NCBI GenBank assembly: GCA_965661545.1
Contig: CBFIEF010000004.1
Span: 62,001 to 126,000 of the forward strand
Length of the DNA stretch: 64,000 bases
Reading direction: 5' to 3'
From: UBA7985 sp965661545
Lineage (GTDB): Bacteria > Pseudomonadota > Alphaproteobacteria > UBA7985
The translations under genes were made by a program, and so were the position numbers. Within the stretch, counting starts at the first letter, position 1; every line of letters starts with the position of its first letter. The notes below the pieces were generated by a model. That model worked only from the letters and a program-made list of their open reading frames with translations. It had not been told where the DNA came from and searched no databases. Positions 24,800 through 33,549 of this stretch are shown here, piece after piece.

Positions 24800-27700
24800 T
24801 CACGACGATCGCAAACTCAAAGCGCGCAGACTGTCGTCCATGGCTTCAAGGAAAAAAGCGGCGTCCGCTTCGGTGAAACACAGGGGAGGTCGGATCTTCA
24901 GCACGCTGTCATGCGGCCCATCCGACCCCATCAAGATCCGCCGGTCTCGCATGGCGTTCACCAACTGACCAACGGTTTCCGTGGCGGGGTGGCCGTCATC
25001 ACGGCAGAGCTCAACACCCAAAAACAAACCCAGCCCCCGCACGTCGGCGGAAAGCTTGCAGTCCGCAAACAGAGACTGCAGCCCATCAAGCAGAATGTCC
25101 CCGGTTCGAGCCGCCAAATCGGTCAGGTTTTCCGCCTCGATGACCTCCAAAACAGCCTTCCCGGCTGCGCAGGAAACCGTAGACCCACCAAAGGTCGAAA
25201 AGAACTCCATCCCGTTGTTAAACGAGGCCGCAATTTCCTTGCGCGTGATGACTGCACCCATGGGGTGCCCATTCCCAATTGGCTTTCCTAGCACCACGAT
25301 GTCCGGGTGCAAACCTTGGTGCTCAAACGCCCAAAAATGCGCGCCCAGCCGCCCCAATCCGGTTTGCACTTCATCGGCGATCATCAGACCGCCTTGCGCC
25401 CTTACCGCGCCTTCAAGGCTTTTGAGATAACCGTTGGGCGGAATGAGTTGTCCGCCAACACTGGGAAAAATCTCCAGCAAGCAGCCAGCCAAGGTATGAT
25501 CCGTTCCGCCAATTTTCTGGATCAAATCAGCAGCTTCATCGGCGTACATCTGAGCGGCGTCTGACCCCTGGAATGGCCCACTGAACGTGTTCGGAATGGG
25601 CAGAACATGAACCCAATCAGCCTGCCCCTGTCCACCCGGACCGGCAAACTTGTAGTGACTGACGTCCAGCGCCTTTTGCGTGATACCGTGATAGCCAACC
25701 TCCGAAACCGCCATATCTTTGCGGCCCGTATAAGCACCCGCGAGACGCATCGCGACCTCATTGGCTTCGCTGCCAGAGTTAACCAGAAAGCACGTATCGA
25801 ACTCGTCAGGAAACAGCGAAAGCAGGTGCTCGACATAATCCAAATGCTGCTCGGACAAATAGCGCGTGTTGGTGCTCAGCCGCTGCACCTGCTCGGTGAT
25901 CCGCTGCGCCACATGCGGGTGCGCATGACCCACGTGGGGGACGTTGTTATAGGCGTCGAGAAACCGACGGCCATCAGCATCGATGAGCGTGCTGCCTTGG
26001 CCGCGGATCATGTTGATCGGGTCACGATAGGACAGCTTTAGGTTCGCCGCCGTCATCGCTTTGCGTCGGTCCTTCAGCGTTTCCAGCGGTGCCGGACGCG
26101 CATCGATCATTGCTGCTGGAAGGCCAAGCAGGCCCGCCGGGTTTGGGAAAAGCTCGCTCCACAAATCCCAGCCGTCGGCATCAACCACACCGGGCCAGAG
26201 ATCCACGTTTTCTGAAGCATTGGCCCCGCTGACCTGCAAGTGCAAATGCGGCGGCCAACCGCCGTTTTCATCAACATCGCCCAAGCGGGCAATAACCGTC
26301 CCTGCCTCAAACCGCCGCCCGACCATCATGCCATCGGCTGAGGCGCGGCTTAAGTGACCGTAGAGCGCACAAAACGTCGTGCCGTCTTTGTTTTCATGCT
26401 CGAGGATGAGCGTGCCACCATAGTCATGGCGGGTTGGGCGATATTCGGACTGAACAACCCGGCCCGGCAAGACGGCATGCACAGCCGTTCCTGGCGGCAA
26501 AAACACGTCGATGCCAATGTGAACCGTTCGCCGCCGTCTCGCCACGTGATCGGTGCGGCCAAAGGCTTCACCGCCGTAGATCAAACGCGCCTCGCCATAG
26601 CGCCCGAGGACTGTCTCACTGTGTGCGCTCACCCCCTGCATCACACCATCGAGTTCACGCTCGTCTGGCTCTGTCCGATTGGCGGTCAGAAGGATATTCG
26701 CCGGCGTTAAATCGAGCGCCGTGGCGACTGTCAGGTCCGCAGCAAACATTGGCGCATCCAGTTGCCCTGGAATAGCGGCAGCCACGGTCTGGTCCGCGAG
26801 ACCGGCTACTTGCCGCAAGCGCTTGGCGACAAAACGCGGATCCAAGTCGCGGGCCAATTGCAACAGCGCCAGTGCGGGTTGTTCCGAGATGACAACGTAA
26901 GCATCATCGGGAAACTCAACTTGGCGCAGCCCCGAATTGGTAACGCTGACGGCCAACCGCATCAGCAACAGCGGCCAAAGCGCATCAAGCTCGGCACCGG
27001 ACAACGAGGCCGTTTGGCTGTATCCAGCAACCAGCGCAGCAACCGCTTCCACCGGTTGCTCGTGATCCATGGCCAGATAAGCGCCCGCAATCGCCAGATC
27101 CGCAAGCCGTGGATTATAGAGTGAATCGCCAAAGTCGATTACACCAGACAGCTCTGGCCCCAGACCGGGTTGGGCGACTGCGAGTAGGTTTTGCTGGTTC
27201 AGATCATTATGGATCGCTTGCTGCGGCAGACTCTGCAACAACGGCTTGCCCTGCGTTTGATACCACTCAAGCAAGGCCGCGATTTGTGCTTGCACGGCGT
27301 CCTGCTGGTCAAACACGGAGAGATGATTGTTGATCCAATCCGCCGCGCTTAAATCCCACTTGAGCGAGCGGTCCAAACGGGGATGACGAAAGCTGCTGAG
27401 GGCTTCGTGCATGCGCGCTGTCATGGCGCCAATTTGGTGGGCAAGGCTCGGTGTCGACGCGCACTGATCCAAAGTGGCACCGGGCAGCAGTGCAACCCGC
27501 CAGATCAGCCGGAGGCGGCCTTCTTGGTCGAGAGCTTGGGCATAATCTGAACCTGAATCCGTGCGAATGACCTTAGGAACAGGGACGCCGTTAACGTCGC
27601 TTAGGTGCGAGATCAACCCAATCTGAAAATCGATTTCTTCGGGCTCACAGTCCACCCGCATGACCTTCAGTACACTGGGTGAGCCGTCTATTTCCTTGGC

Positions 27701-27820
27701 AAGAAAGTTCAGGTCATACTCCCCGTAAAGCGCCTGCAACTTCGGCTGACCGCTCCACTGCAGAGATGCCTGCTCAGCCCAAAACGTCAGGGTGTCAATT
27801 GGGGGTGTTTCTCGGCTCAC
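24800..27820 (-). CDS. Fusion: APH-type kinase, M23/LytM domain and class III aminotransferase fold (phospho-lyase-like)
   Basis: The 1006-residue protein has three parts. Residues about 20-330 are an aminoglycoside/choline-kinase fold with HNDLNQQNL (204-212) and DFGD (229-232). Residues about 400-545 are an M23 hybrid-motif domain with both H434-x3-D438 and HLH (525-527). Residues about 590-1000 are a class III aminotransferase with NSGSEANEVA, ADEVQTGLGR and PLP-lysine K846 in LGKPIGNGHP. The kinase resembles hydroxylysine kinase and the last domain resembles ethanolamine-phosphate or phosphohydroxylysine phospho-lyases, so one chain may phosphorylate an amino-alcohol and then eliminate phosphate. 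This fusion occurs in other bacteria; the M23 role is unknown. Start is GTG. Confidence 0.85.
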   Translation of the reverse strand: MSRETPPIDTLTFWAEQASLQWSGQPKLQALYGEYDLNFLAKEIDGSPSVLKVMRVDCEPEEIDFQIGLISHLSDVNGVPVPKVIRTDSGSDYAQALDQEGRLRLIWRVALLPGATLDQCASTPSLAHQIGAMTARMHEALSSFRHPRLDRSLKWDLSAADWINNHLSVFDQQDAVQAQIAALLEWYQTQGKPLLQSLPQQAIHNDLNQQNLLAVAQPGLGPELSGVIDFGDSLYNPRLADLAIAGAYLAMDHEQPVEAVAALVAGYSQTASLSGAELDALWPLLLMRLAVSVTNSGLRQVEFPDDAYVVISEQPALALLQLARDLDPRFVAKRLRQVAGLADQTVAAAIPGQLDAPMFAADLTVATALDLTPANILLTANRTEPDERELDGVMQGVSAHSETVLGRYGEARLIYGGEAFGRTDHVARRRRTVHIGIDVFLPPGTAVHAVLPGRVVQSEYRPTRHDYGGTLILEHENKDGTTFCALYGHLSRASADGMMVGRRFEAGTVIARLGDVDENGGWPPHLHLQVSGANASENVDLWPGVVDADGWDLWSELFPNPAGLLGLPAAMIDARPAPLETLKDRRKAMTAANLKLSYRDPINMIRGQGSTLIDADGRRFLDAYNNVPHVGHAHPHVAQRITEQVQRLSTNTRYLSEQHLDYVEHLLSLFPDEFDTCFLVNSGSEANEVAMRLAGAYTGRKDMAVSEVGYHGITQKALDVSHYKFAGPGGQGQADWVHVLPIPNTFSGPFQGSDAAQMYADEAADLIQKIGGTDHTLAGCLLEIFPSVGGQLIPPNGYLKSLEGAVRAQGGLMIADEVQTGLGRLGAHFWAFEHQGLHPDIVVLGKPIGNGHPMGAVITRKEIAASFNNGMEFFSTFGGSTVSCAAGKAVLEVIEAENLTDLAARTGDILLDGLQSLFADCKLSADVRGLGLFLGVELCRDDGHPATETVGQLVNAMRDRRILMGSDGPHDSVLKIRPPLCFTEADAAFFLEAMDDSLRALSLRSS

Positions 27821-27953
27821 GAGGTCGCGCCTATCCTGATGGGTCTTTGGTACTTGATCCGCCTACAGTGAGCCAGCAACGTGTCAGAGCACAACCAAGC
27901 TTTCAAGCCTATCTCAACGCCTAAGCGGCCTCAGCGGCGCGATTATGCCAGAC

Positions 27954-27998
27954 AAAAAAAGGGTGCCCGGTGCGGCCTGTTCCGGCCAGCGGGCACCC
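27954..27998 (-). terminator. Strong terminator after the small membrane-protein gene
   Basis: GGGTGCCCG (27961-27969) and CGGGCACCC (27990-27998) are perfect arms with a further GC-rich inner stem. On the minus strand the hairpin is followed by seven T. It lies 33 bases past the stop at 28032. Confidence 0.92.
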
Positions 27999-28031
27999 TA
28001 CGTCACCGTCCTGAAACGGAGAGACTAAGCC

Positions 28032-28466
28032 CTACTTCTCCGAGAAATCGGAGCCTGGCAGCCAAATGGTGCCCAGAGCGATCACCAAGAAGACGGCGGT
28101 GAAGACCACCGTACCGATGTCACCGAACAGGTTCGCCTGTGCTGGCAGGACGTCGCCAGCGCTCGCACCCATCTGCTCCATGAAAGCAATTGCGTTGTTC
28201 GAAAGCGACGCGCCAGCTGCTTGAGCATCAGCAAGACGGAGGGCAGTGAGCTGCTCGATTTGTGGGCGCAACGAGCCGATGTTCAGGCTGAAGAAGCCAA
28301 TGATGAGGCCGAACAGGGACACCAGCGCTTTGGCTACAATGTTGTTCTGACGAGCAAACCGCGCAGCACGGAATACGATGAAGACACCAATGACAACAGC
28401 AATTTGGAACAAACCGTTCGCAACGTATGACTGAGTCTGGGCGTTAAAGATCTGAAGTTCTTCCAT
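28032..28466 (-). CDS. Hypothetical membrane protein, 144 residues, three membrane helices
   Basis: I do not recognise a family. From ATG at 28466, with GGAG ten bases upstream, the protein begins MEELQIFNAQTQSYVANGLF and has hydrophobic helices at about residues 16-36, 46-66 and 110-135. The loop between the second and third helices (LRPQIEQLTALRLADAQAAG) is amphipathic. A longer in-frame reading to 28643 adds 59 unlikely residues. It stands alone between a strong terminator and a 329-base gap, which suggests a well-expressed single gene. Confidence 0.75.
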   Translation of the reverse strand: MEELQIFNAQTQSYVANGLFQIAVVIGVFIVFRAARFARQNNIVAKALVSLFGLIIGFFSLNIGSLRPQIEQLTALRLADAQAAGASLSNNAIAFMEQMGASAGDVLPAQANLFGDIGTVVFTAVFLVIALGTIWLPGSDFSEK

Positions 28467-28795
28467 GGGACTAGGGCTCCGTTTGGAATATGAGTGATGG
28501 CCACACACAGACCTACGCCACTGACATGAAAGGGATCTTATCTCTTTCGCCTCAGCCGTGGAGAGCATTGTGCGACATTTGATGTTTATCAAAACTTTAT
28601 GCGACTCCAAGTCTCTTTCGCCTACATATTCATTATTTCGCAAATTTTACGCCTATAATTTGTGCTAGAGTCTCAAATCGACACATATTTTTAGGAATTC
28701 TCTGCGTCCGGGCGTGTGCTTGTTCGTGGCCATGGGTTTCGCCCCGGCCCTTCCCCCAGCACCCGCGTACGACTAGGGTTGAGTGGTGTTTCTGC
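28467..28795. other. Divergent intergenic region of 329 bases
   Basis: No gene is seen. It lies between the small membrane-protein gene (minus) and the SDR gene (plus). The middle part, about 28570-28700, is AT-rich and contains GCCTATAATTTGTGC, a plausible -10 region. No clear inverted repeat stands out. Confidence 0.6.
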
Positions 28796-29575
28796 TTGAG
28801 GGGAGAGCGTGCCATCCGAGTTATCATTACAGCCGGAGCCAGCGGACTCGGCGCCGCGATTGCAGATGCCTTTCTGGGGCAAGGCGCACAAGTCCATACC
28901 TGCGACATCGACCAAGCCGCCGTTGAGCGCCGCCGCGCAGAACAGTCAAATCTGGCAATAGAAGCCCTCGACGTCCGTGATTTTGACGCGCTGCGGGTCT
29001 GGACCGAACGCGCCGTCGCAGCGATGGGTGGATGCGACGTGCTCATCAACAACGCCGGCGTTGCCGGTCCGGTTGGTTTGGCCGAGGAGATCAGCATCGA
29101 CCGGTGGCGTGACTGTATGCAGATCAATCTCGATGCCCAGCTTGTGACCTGTCAGGCAGCCATCCCGACGATGAAGGCTCAAGGATCAGGAGTGATCCTC
29201 AACATGTCTTCAACCTCGGGCCTCTATGGCACCCCAAACCGGGCGGCTTACACGGCCAGCAAGTGGGGCGTGATTGGGCTGACCAAGACTTTGGCGATTG
29301 AGTTGGGGCCCTTTGGCATCCGCTGCAACGCCATTTGTCCGGCATCCGTGGAAGGCGAACGCATTGACCGGGTTTTAGCATCTCAAGCTGAAGCCACTGG
29401 AGAAACTATCGACGGTGTCCGCGAAGACTACACCGCCGGTACCAGCCTGCGCCGCTTCGCCCGCGCCTCGGAAATTGCCGACATGTGTGTATTTCTGGCG
29501 TCCAGCAACGCCGCTTTTGTCTCGGGACAGGCCATCGCCGTCGACGGGAACACGGAAACCTACCGGATGACCTGA
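28796..29575 (+). CDS. SDR-family NAD(P)-dependent oxidoreductase
   Basis: The 259-residue enzyme has the classical short-chain dehydrogenase motifs TAGASGLGAAIA (cofactor), NNAG, catalytic Ser in NMSSTSGLYG and YTASK (Tyr-x3-Lys). Asp in TCDIDQ after the second strand suggests NAD preference. Substrate is unknown. The start is unclear: a good ribosome site, GAGGGGAGA, lies at 28797-28805, where only an ATC (28812) is in frame, while the only upstream in-frame start is TTG at 28796 with no ribosome site. The stop is ten bases from the convergent LysE gene. Confidence 0.88.
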   Translation: MRGERAIRVIITAGASGLGAAIADAFLGQGAQVHTCDIDQAAVERRRAEQSNLAIEALDVRDFDALRVWTERAVAAMGGCDVLINNAGVAGPVGLAEEISIDRWRDCMQINLDAQLVTCQAAIPTMKAQGSGVILNMSSTSGLYGTPNRAAYTASKWGVIGLTKTLAIELGPFGIRCNAICPASVEGERIDRVLASQAEATGETIDGVREDYTAGTSLRRFARASEIADMCVFLASSNAAFVSGQAIAVDGNTETYRMT

Positions 29576-29584
29576 GGGGCCGGC

Positions 29585-30211
29585 CTAAGACGCGTCAGTC
29601 GCAAGGAAAGACGAGGCCGACAGCACCACGACGACGACCAGACCGCCTGCCATGATGAAGTTGATCCATCTCTGTGTGCGGTCTGAGAGGTTTAATCCAT
29701 GCAGCTGAACTCCAGCCCAGAGCCACAGAAAATGCATCGGCAACCAAATAGCGTTGGCAATGAGGATTTTGGTGGTCAATTCAAACCCAACAGCATCGGG
29801 GGCGTAGTTAAACCCCGTCACCATCGACGTCATCACCGCGTAAGCCTTCGGATTCACGGTCTGGATCAGGATTCCACCAATGATCCCGGGCGGTCGGGGT
29901 GAGCTGATGACAGCAAGCTTAACCCCCGCCAGCGCAATCTTGCTCGCAAGGTAAAGCAAAAAGCCCAAGGAAGCGGCAACGAGGACCAACCGGAGCCAAG
30001 GCACGGAGAACAGAACAGCAGCAAAACCCGTCACAACTGCCAGCAAAATCAAGTTAGCGCCAATCAGCAAGCCAAAGACAAAGCCCGCTGAGCGCCGGAA
30101 CCCATAGGACGCGCCAAATCCGGCAGCGGTTAGGACCGCAGGTCCAGGTGTCAACATGATCAATAGAAGAGCAGCGGTAAAACTCAGCACGGGTGCCGTC
30201 TCCAAACCCAT
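29585..30211 (-). CDS. LysE-family translocator
   Basis: The 208-residue membrane protein has about six helices and the LysE/RhtB pattern, with LLIMLTPGPAVLTAAGFGASYG near the start and VNPKAYAVMTSMV in the middle. These proteins export amino acids or related molecules. ATG at 30211 was chosen; TTG at 30220 would add three residues. It is convergent with the SDR gene. Nothing shows the substrate. Confidence 0.85.
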   Translation of the reverse strand: MGLETAPVLSFTAALLLIMLTPGPAVLTAAGFGASYGFRRSAGFVFGLLIGANLILLAVVTGFAAVLFSVPWLRLVLVAASLGFLLYLASKIALAGVKLAVISSPRPPGIIGGILIQTVNPKAYAVMTSMVTGFNYAPDAVGFELTTKILIANAIWLPMHFLWLWAGVQLHGLNLSDRTQRWINFIMAGGLVVVVVLSASSFLATDAS

Positions 30212-30315
30212 AGGATGCAAGGCGCTAATTGAATGTCAACGCGATAAGGAAGCGCCCGCGCCAGCTTTAACACCTGCTTCGTTAAGCGCGATAGCACTCC
30301 GCATGCCGACCAAAC

Positions 30316-30348
30316 AAAAAAAGAGCCCGCGCTGGTCAGAGCGCGGGC
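30316..30348 (-). terminator. Terminator downstream of the DUF6356 gene
   Basis: GCCCGCGCT and AGCGCGGGC form a nine-pair GC stem (arms 30325-30333 and 30340-30348); on the minus strand it is followed by CTC and seven T. It lies about 90 bases past the stop at 30438. Confidence 0.8.
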
Positions 30349-30437
30349 CTCTATTTGGAGGATGAACGTGATTATTCTGTGGGAGGCACGTTCACCTGAG
30401 AAGTCTGATGTTGATTAACGTCAGGATAGAAGCCCCC

Positions 30438-30647
30438 TTAACGGCTCTGCAGTTGGTCATTAAGGGCACGAACAGCTACGCTTGCATTTTTCTTGAAAAT
30501 GCACGGCAATAACGCATGTACTAACGCCGCAAAAGCAGCGCCGAAGAGCTTAACTGAGAAGCTAACCGCAAAATTGAAGTGTTCAAAGTACCCTTCATCC
30601 ACCGAACGGGGATGAGCGAGGAATATTTGATCAAGCAAGCGGGACAT
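30438..30647 (-). CDS. DUF6356 family small membrane protein
   Basis: The 69-residue protein contains FLAHPRSVDEGYFEHFNFAV and a hydrophobic helix ending LVHALLPCIFKKNASVAVRA. The combination HPxSVxExYxEH ... AlxHALxPxxF matches the alphaproteobacterial DUF6356 family as I know it. Function is unknown; one membrane helix is predicted. AGGA lies upstream of the ATG. It is divergent from the Lrp-type regulator over 116 bases and has its own terminator. Confidence 0.75.
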   Translation of the reverse strand: MSRLLDQIFLAHPRSVDEGYFEHFNFAVSFSVKLFGAAFAALVHALLPCIFKKNASVAVRALNDQLQSR

Positions 30648-30735
30648 GCAGCTGTTATCCTTTCAATGACAGGAGTGATATTACACCAATTACCATCAGT
30701 TTTTGTCTCTTTATTTTAACTCTGAATCCTTTATA

Positions 30736-30752
30736 TTGGGATTTCATCCCAA
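30736..30752. promoter_or_regulatory. Inverted repeat at the start of the Lrp gene
   Basis: TTGGGAT-TTC-ATCCCAA is a perfect 7-3-7 inverted repeat. Its right arm touches the ribosome site AAGGAT (30751-30756) of the Lrp gene. It is a natural candidate for autoregulation by the Lrp protein, or for an RNA hairpin that hides the ribosome site. Confidence 0.55.
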
Positions 30753-30763
30753 GGATTACCAAA

Positions 30764-31231
30764 TTGTTCGACCAAATTGATGCCCAAATACTAAATTTCG
30801 TCCAAAATGATTCGAGTCGCTCGACGGAACAGCTTGCGGAGCGTGTTAACCTCTCCAAGAACGCGTGCTGGCGACGGGTCAAGCAGCTCGAATCCATTGG
30901 CGTGATCAAAAAGCGTGTGGCTTTGGTTGACCCAAAGGCTGTTGATCTCTCTCTGCAAGTCTTCGTGACGGTAAGCGTGAAGGAGCACGCCTTGGACTGG
31001 TTGGACAAGTTCGAGGCTGCGATGTCCAATCTCCCGCAAATCACGGGAGCCTTTCGCACTACAGGCGAGATCGACTACTTGCTGTCCGTTCGCGTCAAGG
31101 ACGTGGAGGGCTATGACGCCTTTTACAAATCGTTCATCAGCCAAGTTCCCGGCATGGACCTTTCAGCGACCTTTGTCATGGAAGAGATCAAAAATAGCAC
31201 TGCCTTGCCCGTCGTGGCAAAGGTCAGCTAG
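30764..31231 (+). CDS. Lrp/AsnC family transcriptional regulator
   Basis: The 155-residue protein begins FDQIDAQILNFVQNDSSRST with the AsnC-type winged helix (ERVNLSKNACWRRVKQLES) and continues with the ligand-binding RAM domain (TGEIDYLLSVRVKDVEGYDA). The start is TTG at 30764 with a well-spaced AAGGAT. Lrp-family proteins sense amino acids and often control their own gene and a neighbouring exporter or catabolic gene. Nearby candidates are the LysE gene or the downstream secreted protein, but neither link is proven. Confidence 0.9.
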   Translation: MFDQIDAQILNFVQNDSSRSTEQLAERVNLSKNACWRRVKQLESIGVIKKRVALVDPKAVDLSLQVFVTVSVKEHALDWLDKFEAAMSNLPQITGAFRTTGEIDYLLSVRVKDVEGYDAFYKSFISQVPGMDLSATFVMEEIKNSTALPVVAKVS

Positions 31232-31393
31232 CGGCTCCTTCTTGGGGTTTTTAACTGTTTTTAGCTGATTTTTGGGGCCTAAAGCGCGAAAATGTGAACG
31301 TTTTTGGCGTTTTACCCTCGTATATTAGAAGGTGCTTTATTGACGTTGCGGAGGGTTTCGGGCCTGCTCAATTCTCACAAGCTGGAGGACGTC

Positions 31394-32245
31394 ATGCGAC
31401 CATTCATCCCCCTCAAAACCATCCTCGCCTTCATTCTCGCTCTCACCCTTGCGCCTCCTGCGCTGGCCGAGTGGGAAGACGCTGCCGGGTACTGGAAACT
31501 ATTAGGTCAGCAGAACCAAGTTCCAAAACTGCTCAACGTGCGTGGCACTGAAGCCATCACCATTCTGGAAGTGGTTGGCGACTGTGAGGAGGTTCTGTGC
31601 AGCTGGGGCGCAACCCGCGCGGAGCTGTTTTACGATGCCTTTGGCAATGTCGTTCGCTGGCAGGCCTTCTTGGAAAACGGCGAAGACTTCCACGAGTTTG
31701 ACGCCTTTTTGGTCAACGGTGAAATCGTGATGGATTACAGCGCCGAGCTGGGTGCATCTGGTAATTACGTTTCAGCAACGCTGATTTTTGGTTCTGCGAG
31801 CGAGGCGGAAATCGCTGCCTTGGCAGAGGAGAACCAAGTCGAGGACCGTGACCCTGTTGATTTAGAACCTGAAGAGGAAATCGCCGATCGTGGCGCGGAT
31901 GCAGGTTCGGGTTCGGGTTCGGCTACGGGTTCGGGGCCAAGCCTAGAAGAGCAGATCGTCACCGGCGGCTTAATTTTGGGTGGATTGCTTCTGCTCAATG
32001 AGCTGCTGGACAACGGTGCAGAAGAAGAAAGTGCCACGCCCGTGGACCCTGATGACACCTGCGGTATGGCTGCGATAGCCCCCTATATGAACAAGCGTTA
32101 TACGCTGATCCCTGCCGATTTGATCAAGCCCGGTGACCGCGTATATAGCGATCGTGACATGATCACGATGGATCTGAATCGGGGTCGTTTGAACGTGGTT
32201 TACCGCCACGGGAACAAACGGGTGTTCAAGCTCGGTTGCTACTAA
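31394..32245 (+). CDS. Secreted protein with C-terminal I78 inhibitor-like domain
   Basis: From ATG at 31394, after GGAGG, the 283-residue protein has a signal peptide (PLKTILAFILALTLAPPALA). Residues about 26-150 form an unknown domain with WEDAAGYWKLLGQQNQVPK and a Cys pair (GDCEEVLCSW). A Gly/Ser linker and a hydrophobic helix (GGLILGGLLLLNELL, about 192-206) follow. The last 60 residues start CGMAAIAPYMNKRYTLIP and contain ITMDLNRGRLNV and a final Cys. That pattern matches peptidase inhibitor family I78. A protease-inhibiting or envelope-protection role is inferred. The stop codon overlaps that of the convergent transporter. Confidence 0.7.
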   Translation: MRPFIPLKTILAFILALTLAPPALAEWEDAAGYWKLLGQQNQVPKLLNVRGTEAITILEVVGDCEEVLCSWGATRAELFYDAFGNVVRWQAFLENGEDFHEFDAFLVNGEIVMDYSAELGASGNYVSATLIFGSASEAEIAALAEENQVEDRDPVDLEPEEEIADRGADAGSGSGSATGSGPSLEEQIVTGGLILGGLLLLNELLDNGAEEESATPVDPDDTCGMAAIAPYMNKRYTLIPADLIKPGDRVYSDRDMITMDLNRGRLNVVYRHGNKRVFKLGCY

Positions 32246-33411
32246 GCGGGCCGCTGATTGCTGGCTTGAAGCCCCACCAAGCCGGCAATCATCAACGCCA
32301 CAGCAGCGCCAATCGACGGGGCGAAAAACGATCCTGTGAGATCAGCCGCGATACCGGCCAGCAATGGGCCTGTGATTTGCCCCACACCAAAGGCTGCGGT
32401 CATGATCGCCAAAGCGCGTCGCGGCGCTTCACCGGCGACGGCCCGCCCGATTTGCAGGCCAATGGCAGTAACAGCGATAAAGGTTCCGCCCAAGAGCGCG
32501 CCAGCGAGAATTTGAGCGCCATAGCCGCCGATCGACACGCTCGCAACAACGCCGACCGCTTCGACCATGCACCCAATGCCAAAAGCCATTGCAAGGCCAA
32601 GCCGTCGTGCAACGAGGCTCCAGAGCCAAACTGACGGCGCGCCCGCCAACCCGGCAGCCAACCAGACACCAGATTCGACCACAAACCCGCCTTCGCTCTG
32701 CCGAACAATAGCGATCAAAAAGGTGGCCGTGACGATATAGCCCGCGCCAAAGATGGCATAGGCCAGCGAGATTTTAGCCAGCGACGCGTTCCAGACCAAC
32801 GGCGGTTCTCGATGCGCCTGACTGGGCGGGGCGTAGTCGTCTACGCCCATCAGGCAGACAACGCCGATAAAGGCGATGGCGCTTACCCCTGCTGCGGCGA
32901 ACCAATTCATCTGCCAGTCCAAACCGAGCAAAAAGACCGCCGCAGTCAGTACAGCCGACACCGTGATGCCGAGGCCGACCCCGCCAAAGTGCAGGCTCTG
33001 CAAGCCCGGTTGCTGGGTCCGAGCCAGCTGGTTGAAAATGATGGTGGAGAGGAAAATCATCATGAAGGCACTGGCGACCCCGGCGAGAAACCGGATCAGG
33101 AGAAACGCGGGAATGGCATCGGTAAAACCCATCGCAGCGGTCAGAACCGCTGTCCCGCCAGTGCCAAGATAAGCCATGCTGCGTTCCCGCCCTTGGCCCC
33201 AACCGCCGCCAGCGAGAATAGCGCCGATCAAGTAGCCCACGTAGTTGGCAGAGGCGATCAAGCCAGCGTCAGACGCGGTGAGGCCTAGCCCCTCCATCAT
33301 CCCCGGCAGGATCGGCGTATAGGCAAACCGCCCAATCCCCATACCGATGGCCATAGCCAGCGCGCCGGCCAAGGCGTAGCGGAGCGACATAGATCGAGAG
33401 CCAGAAGACAT
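32242..33411 (-). CDS. YbfB/YjiJ-family MFS transporter
   Basis: The 389-residue protein has about twelve membrane helices and begins with the family signature GMGIGRFAYTPILPGMMEGLGL, followed by SDAGLIASANYVGYLIGA. This branch of the major facilitator superfamily has no well-defined substrate. ATG at 33411 was chosen because it fits the usual N-terminus; the ribosome site is a weak AGG. It is convergent with the I78-type protein, sharing a four-base overlap at the stops, and is separated from the curlin gene by that gene's terminator. Confidence 0.88.
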   Translation of the reverse strand: MSSGSRSMSLRYALAGALAMAIGMGIGRFAYTPILPGMMEGLGLTASDAGLIASANYVGYLIGAILAGGGWGQGRERSMAYLGTGGTAVLTAAMGFTDAIPAFLLIRFLAGVASAFMMIFLSTIIFNQLARTQQPGLQSLHFGGVGLGITVSAVLTAAVFLLGLDWQMNWFAAAGVSAIAFIGVVCLMGVDDYAPPSQAHREPPLVWNASLAKISLAYAIFGAGYIVTATFLIAIVRQSEGGFVVESGVWLAAGLAGAPSVWLWSLVARRLGLAMAFGIGCMVEAVGVVASVSIGGYGAQILAGALLGGTFIAVTAIGLQIGRAVAGEAPRRALAIMTAAFGVGQITGPLLAGIAADLTGSFFAPSIGAAVALMIAGLVGLQASNQRPA

Positions 33412-33523
33412 GTGTGGAAGCCTGAATACAGAACAACGGGACAAAGACGCAGCGCCGCAAAATACCCCGGACGCCTTTCCCACTAACCACAGATCGCCCA
33501 ACTTGAAAACGCGCCAAGAACGC

Positions 33524-33549
33524 AAAAAGGGCAAGCCGTGCGCTTGCCC
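33524..33549 (-). terminator. Terminator after the curlin-repeat gene
   Basis: On the minus strand GGGCAAG-CGCACGG-CTTGCCC is followed by TTTTT. It lies about 60 bases past the stop at 33610. A purine-only tract of 31 bases (33556-33586, plus strand) lies between the stop and the hairpin. Confidence 0.8.
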
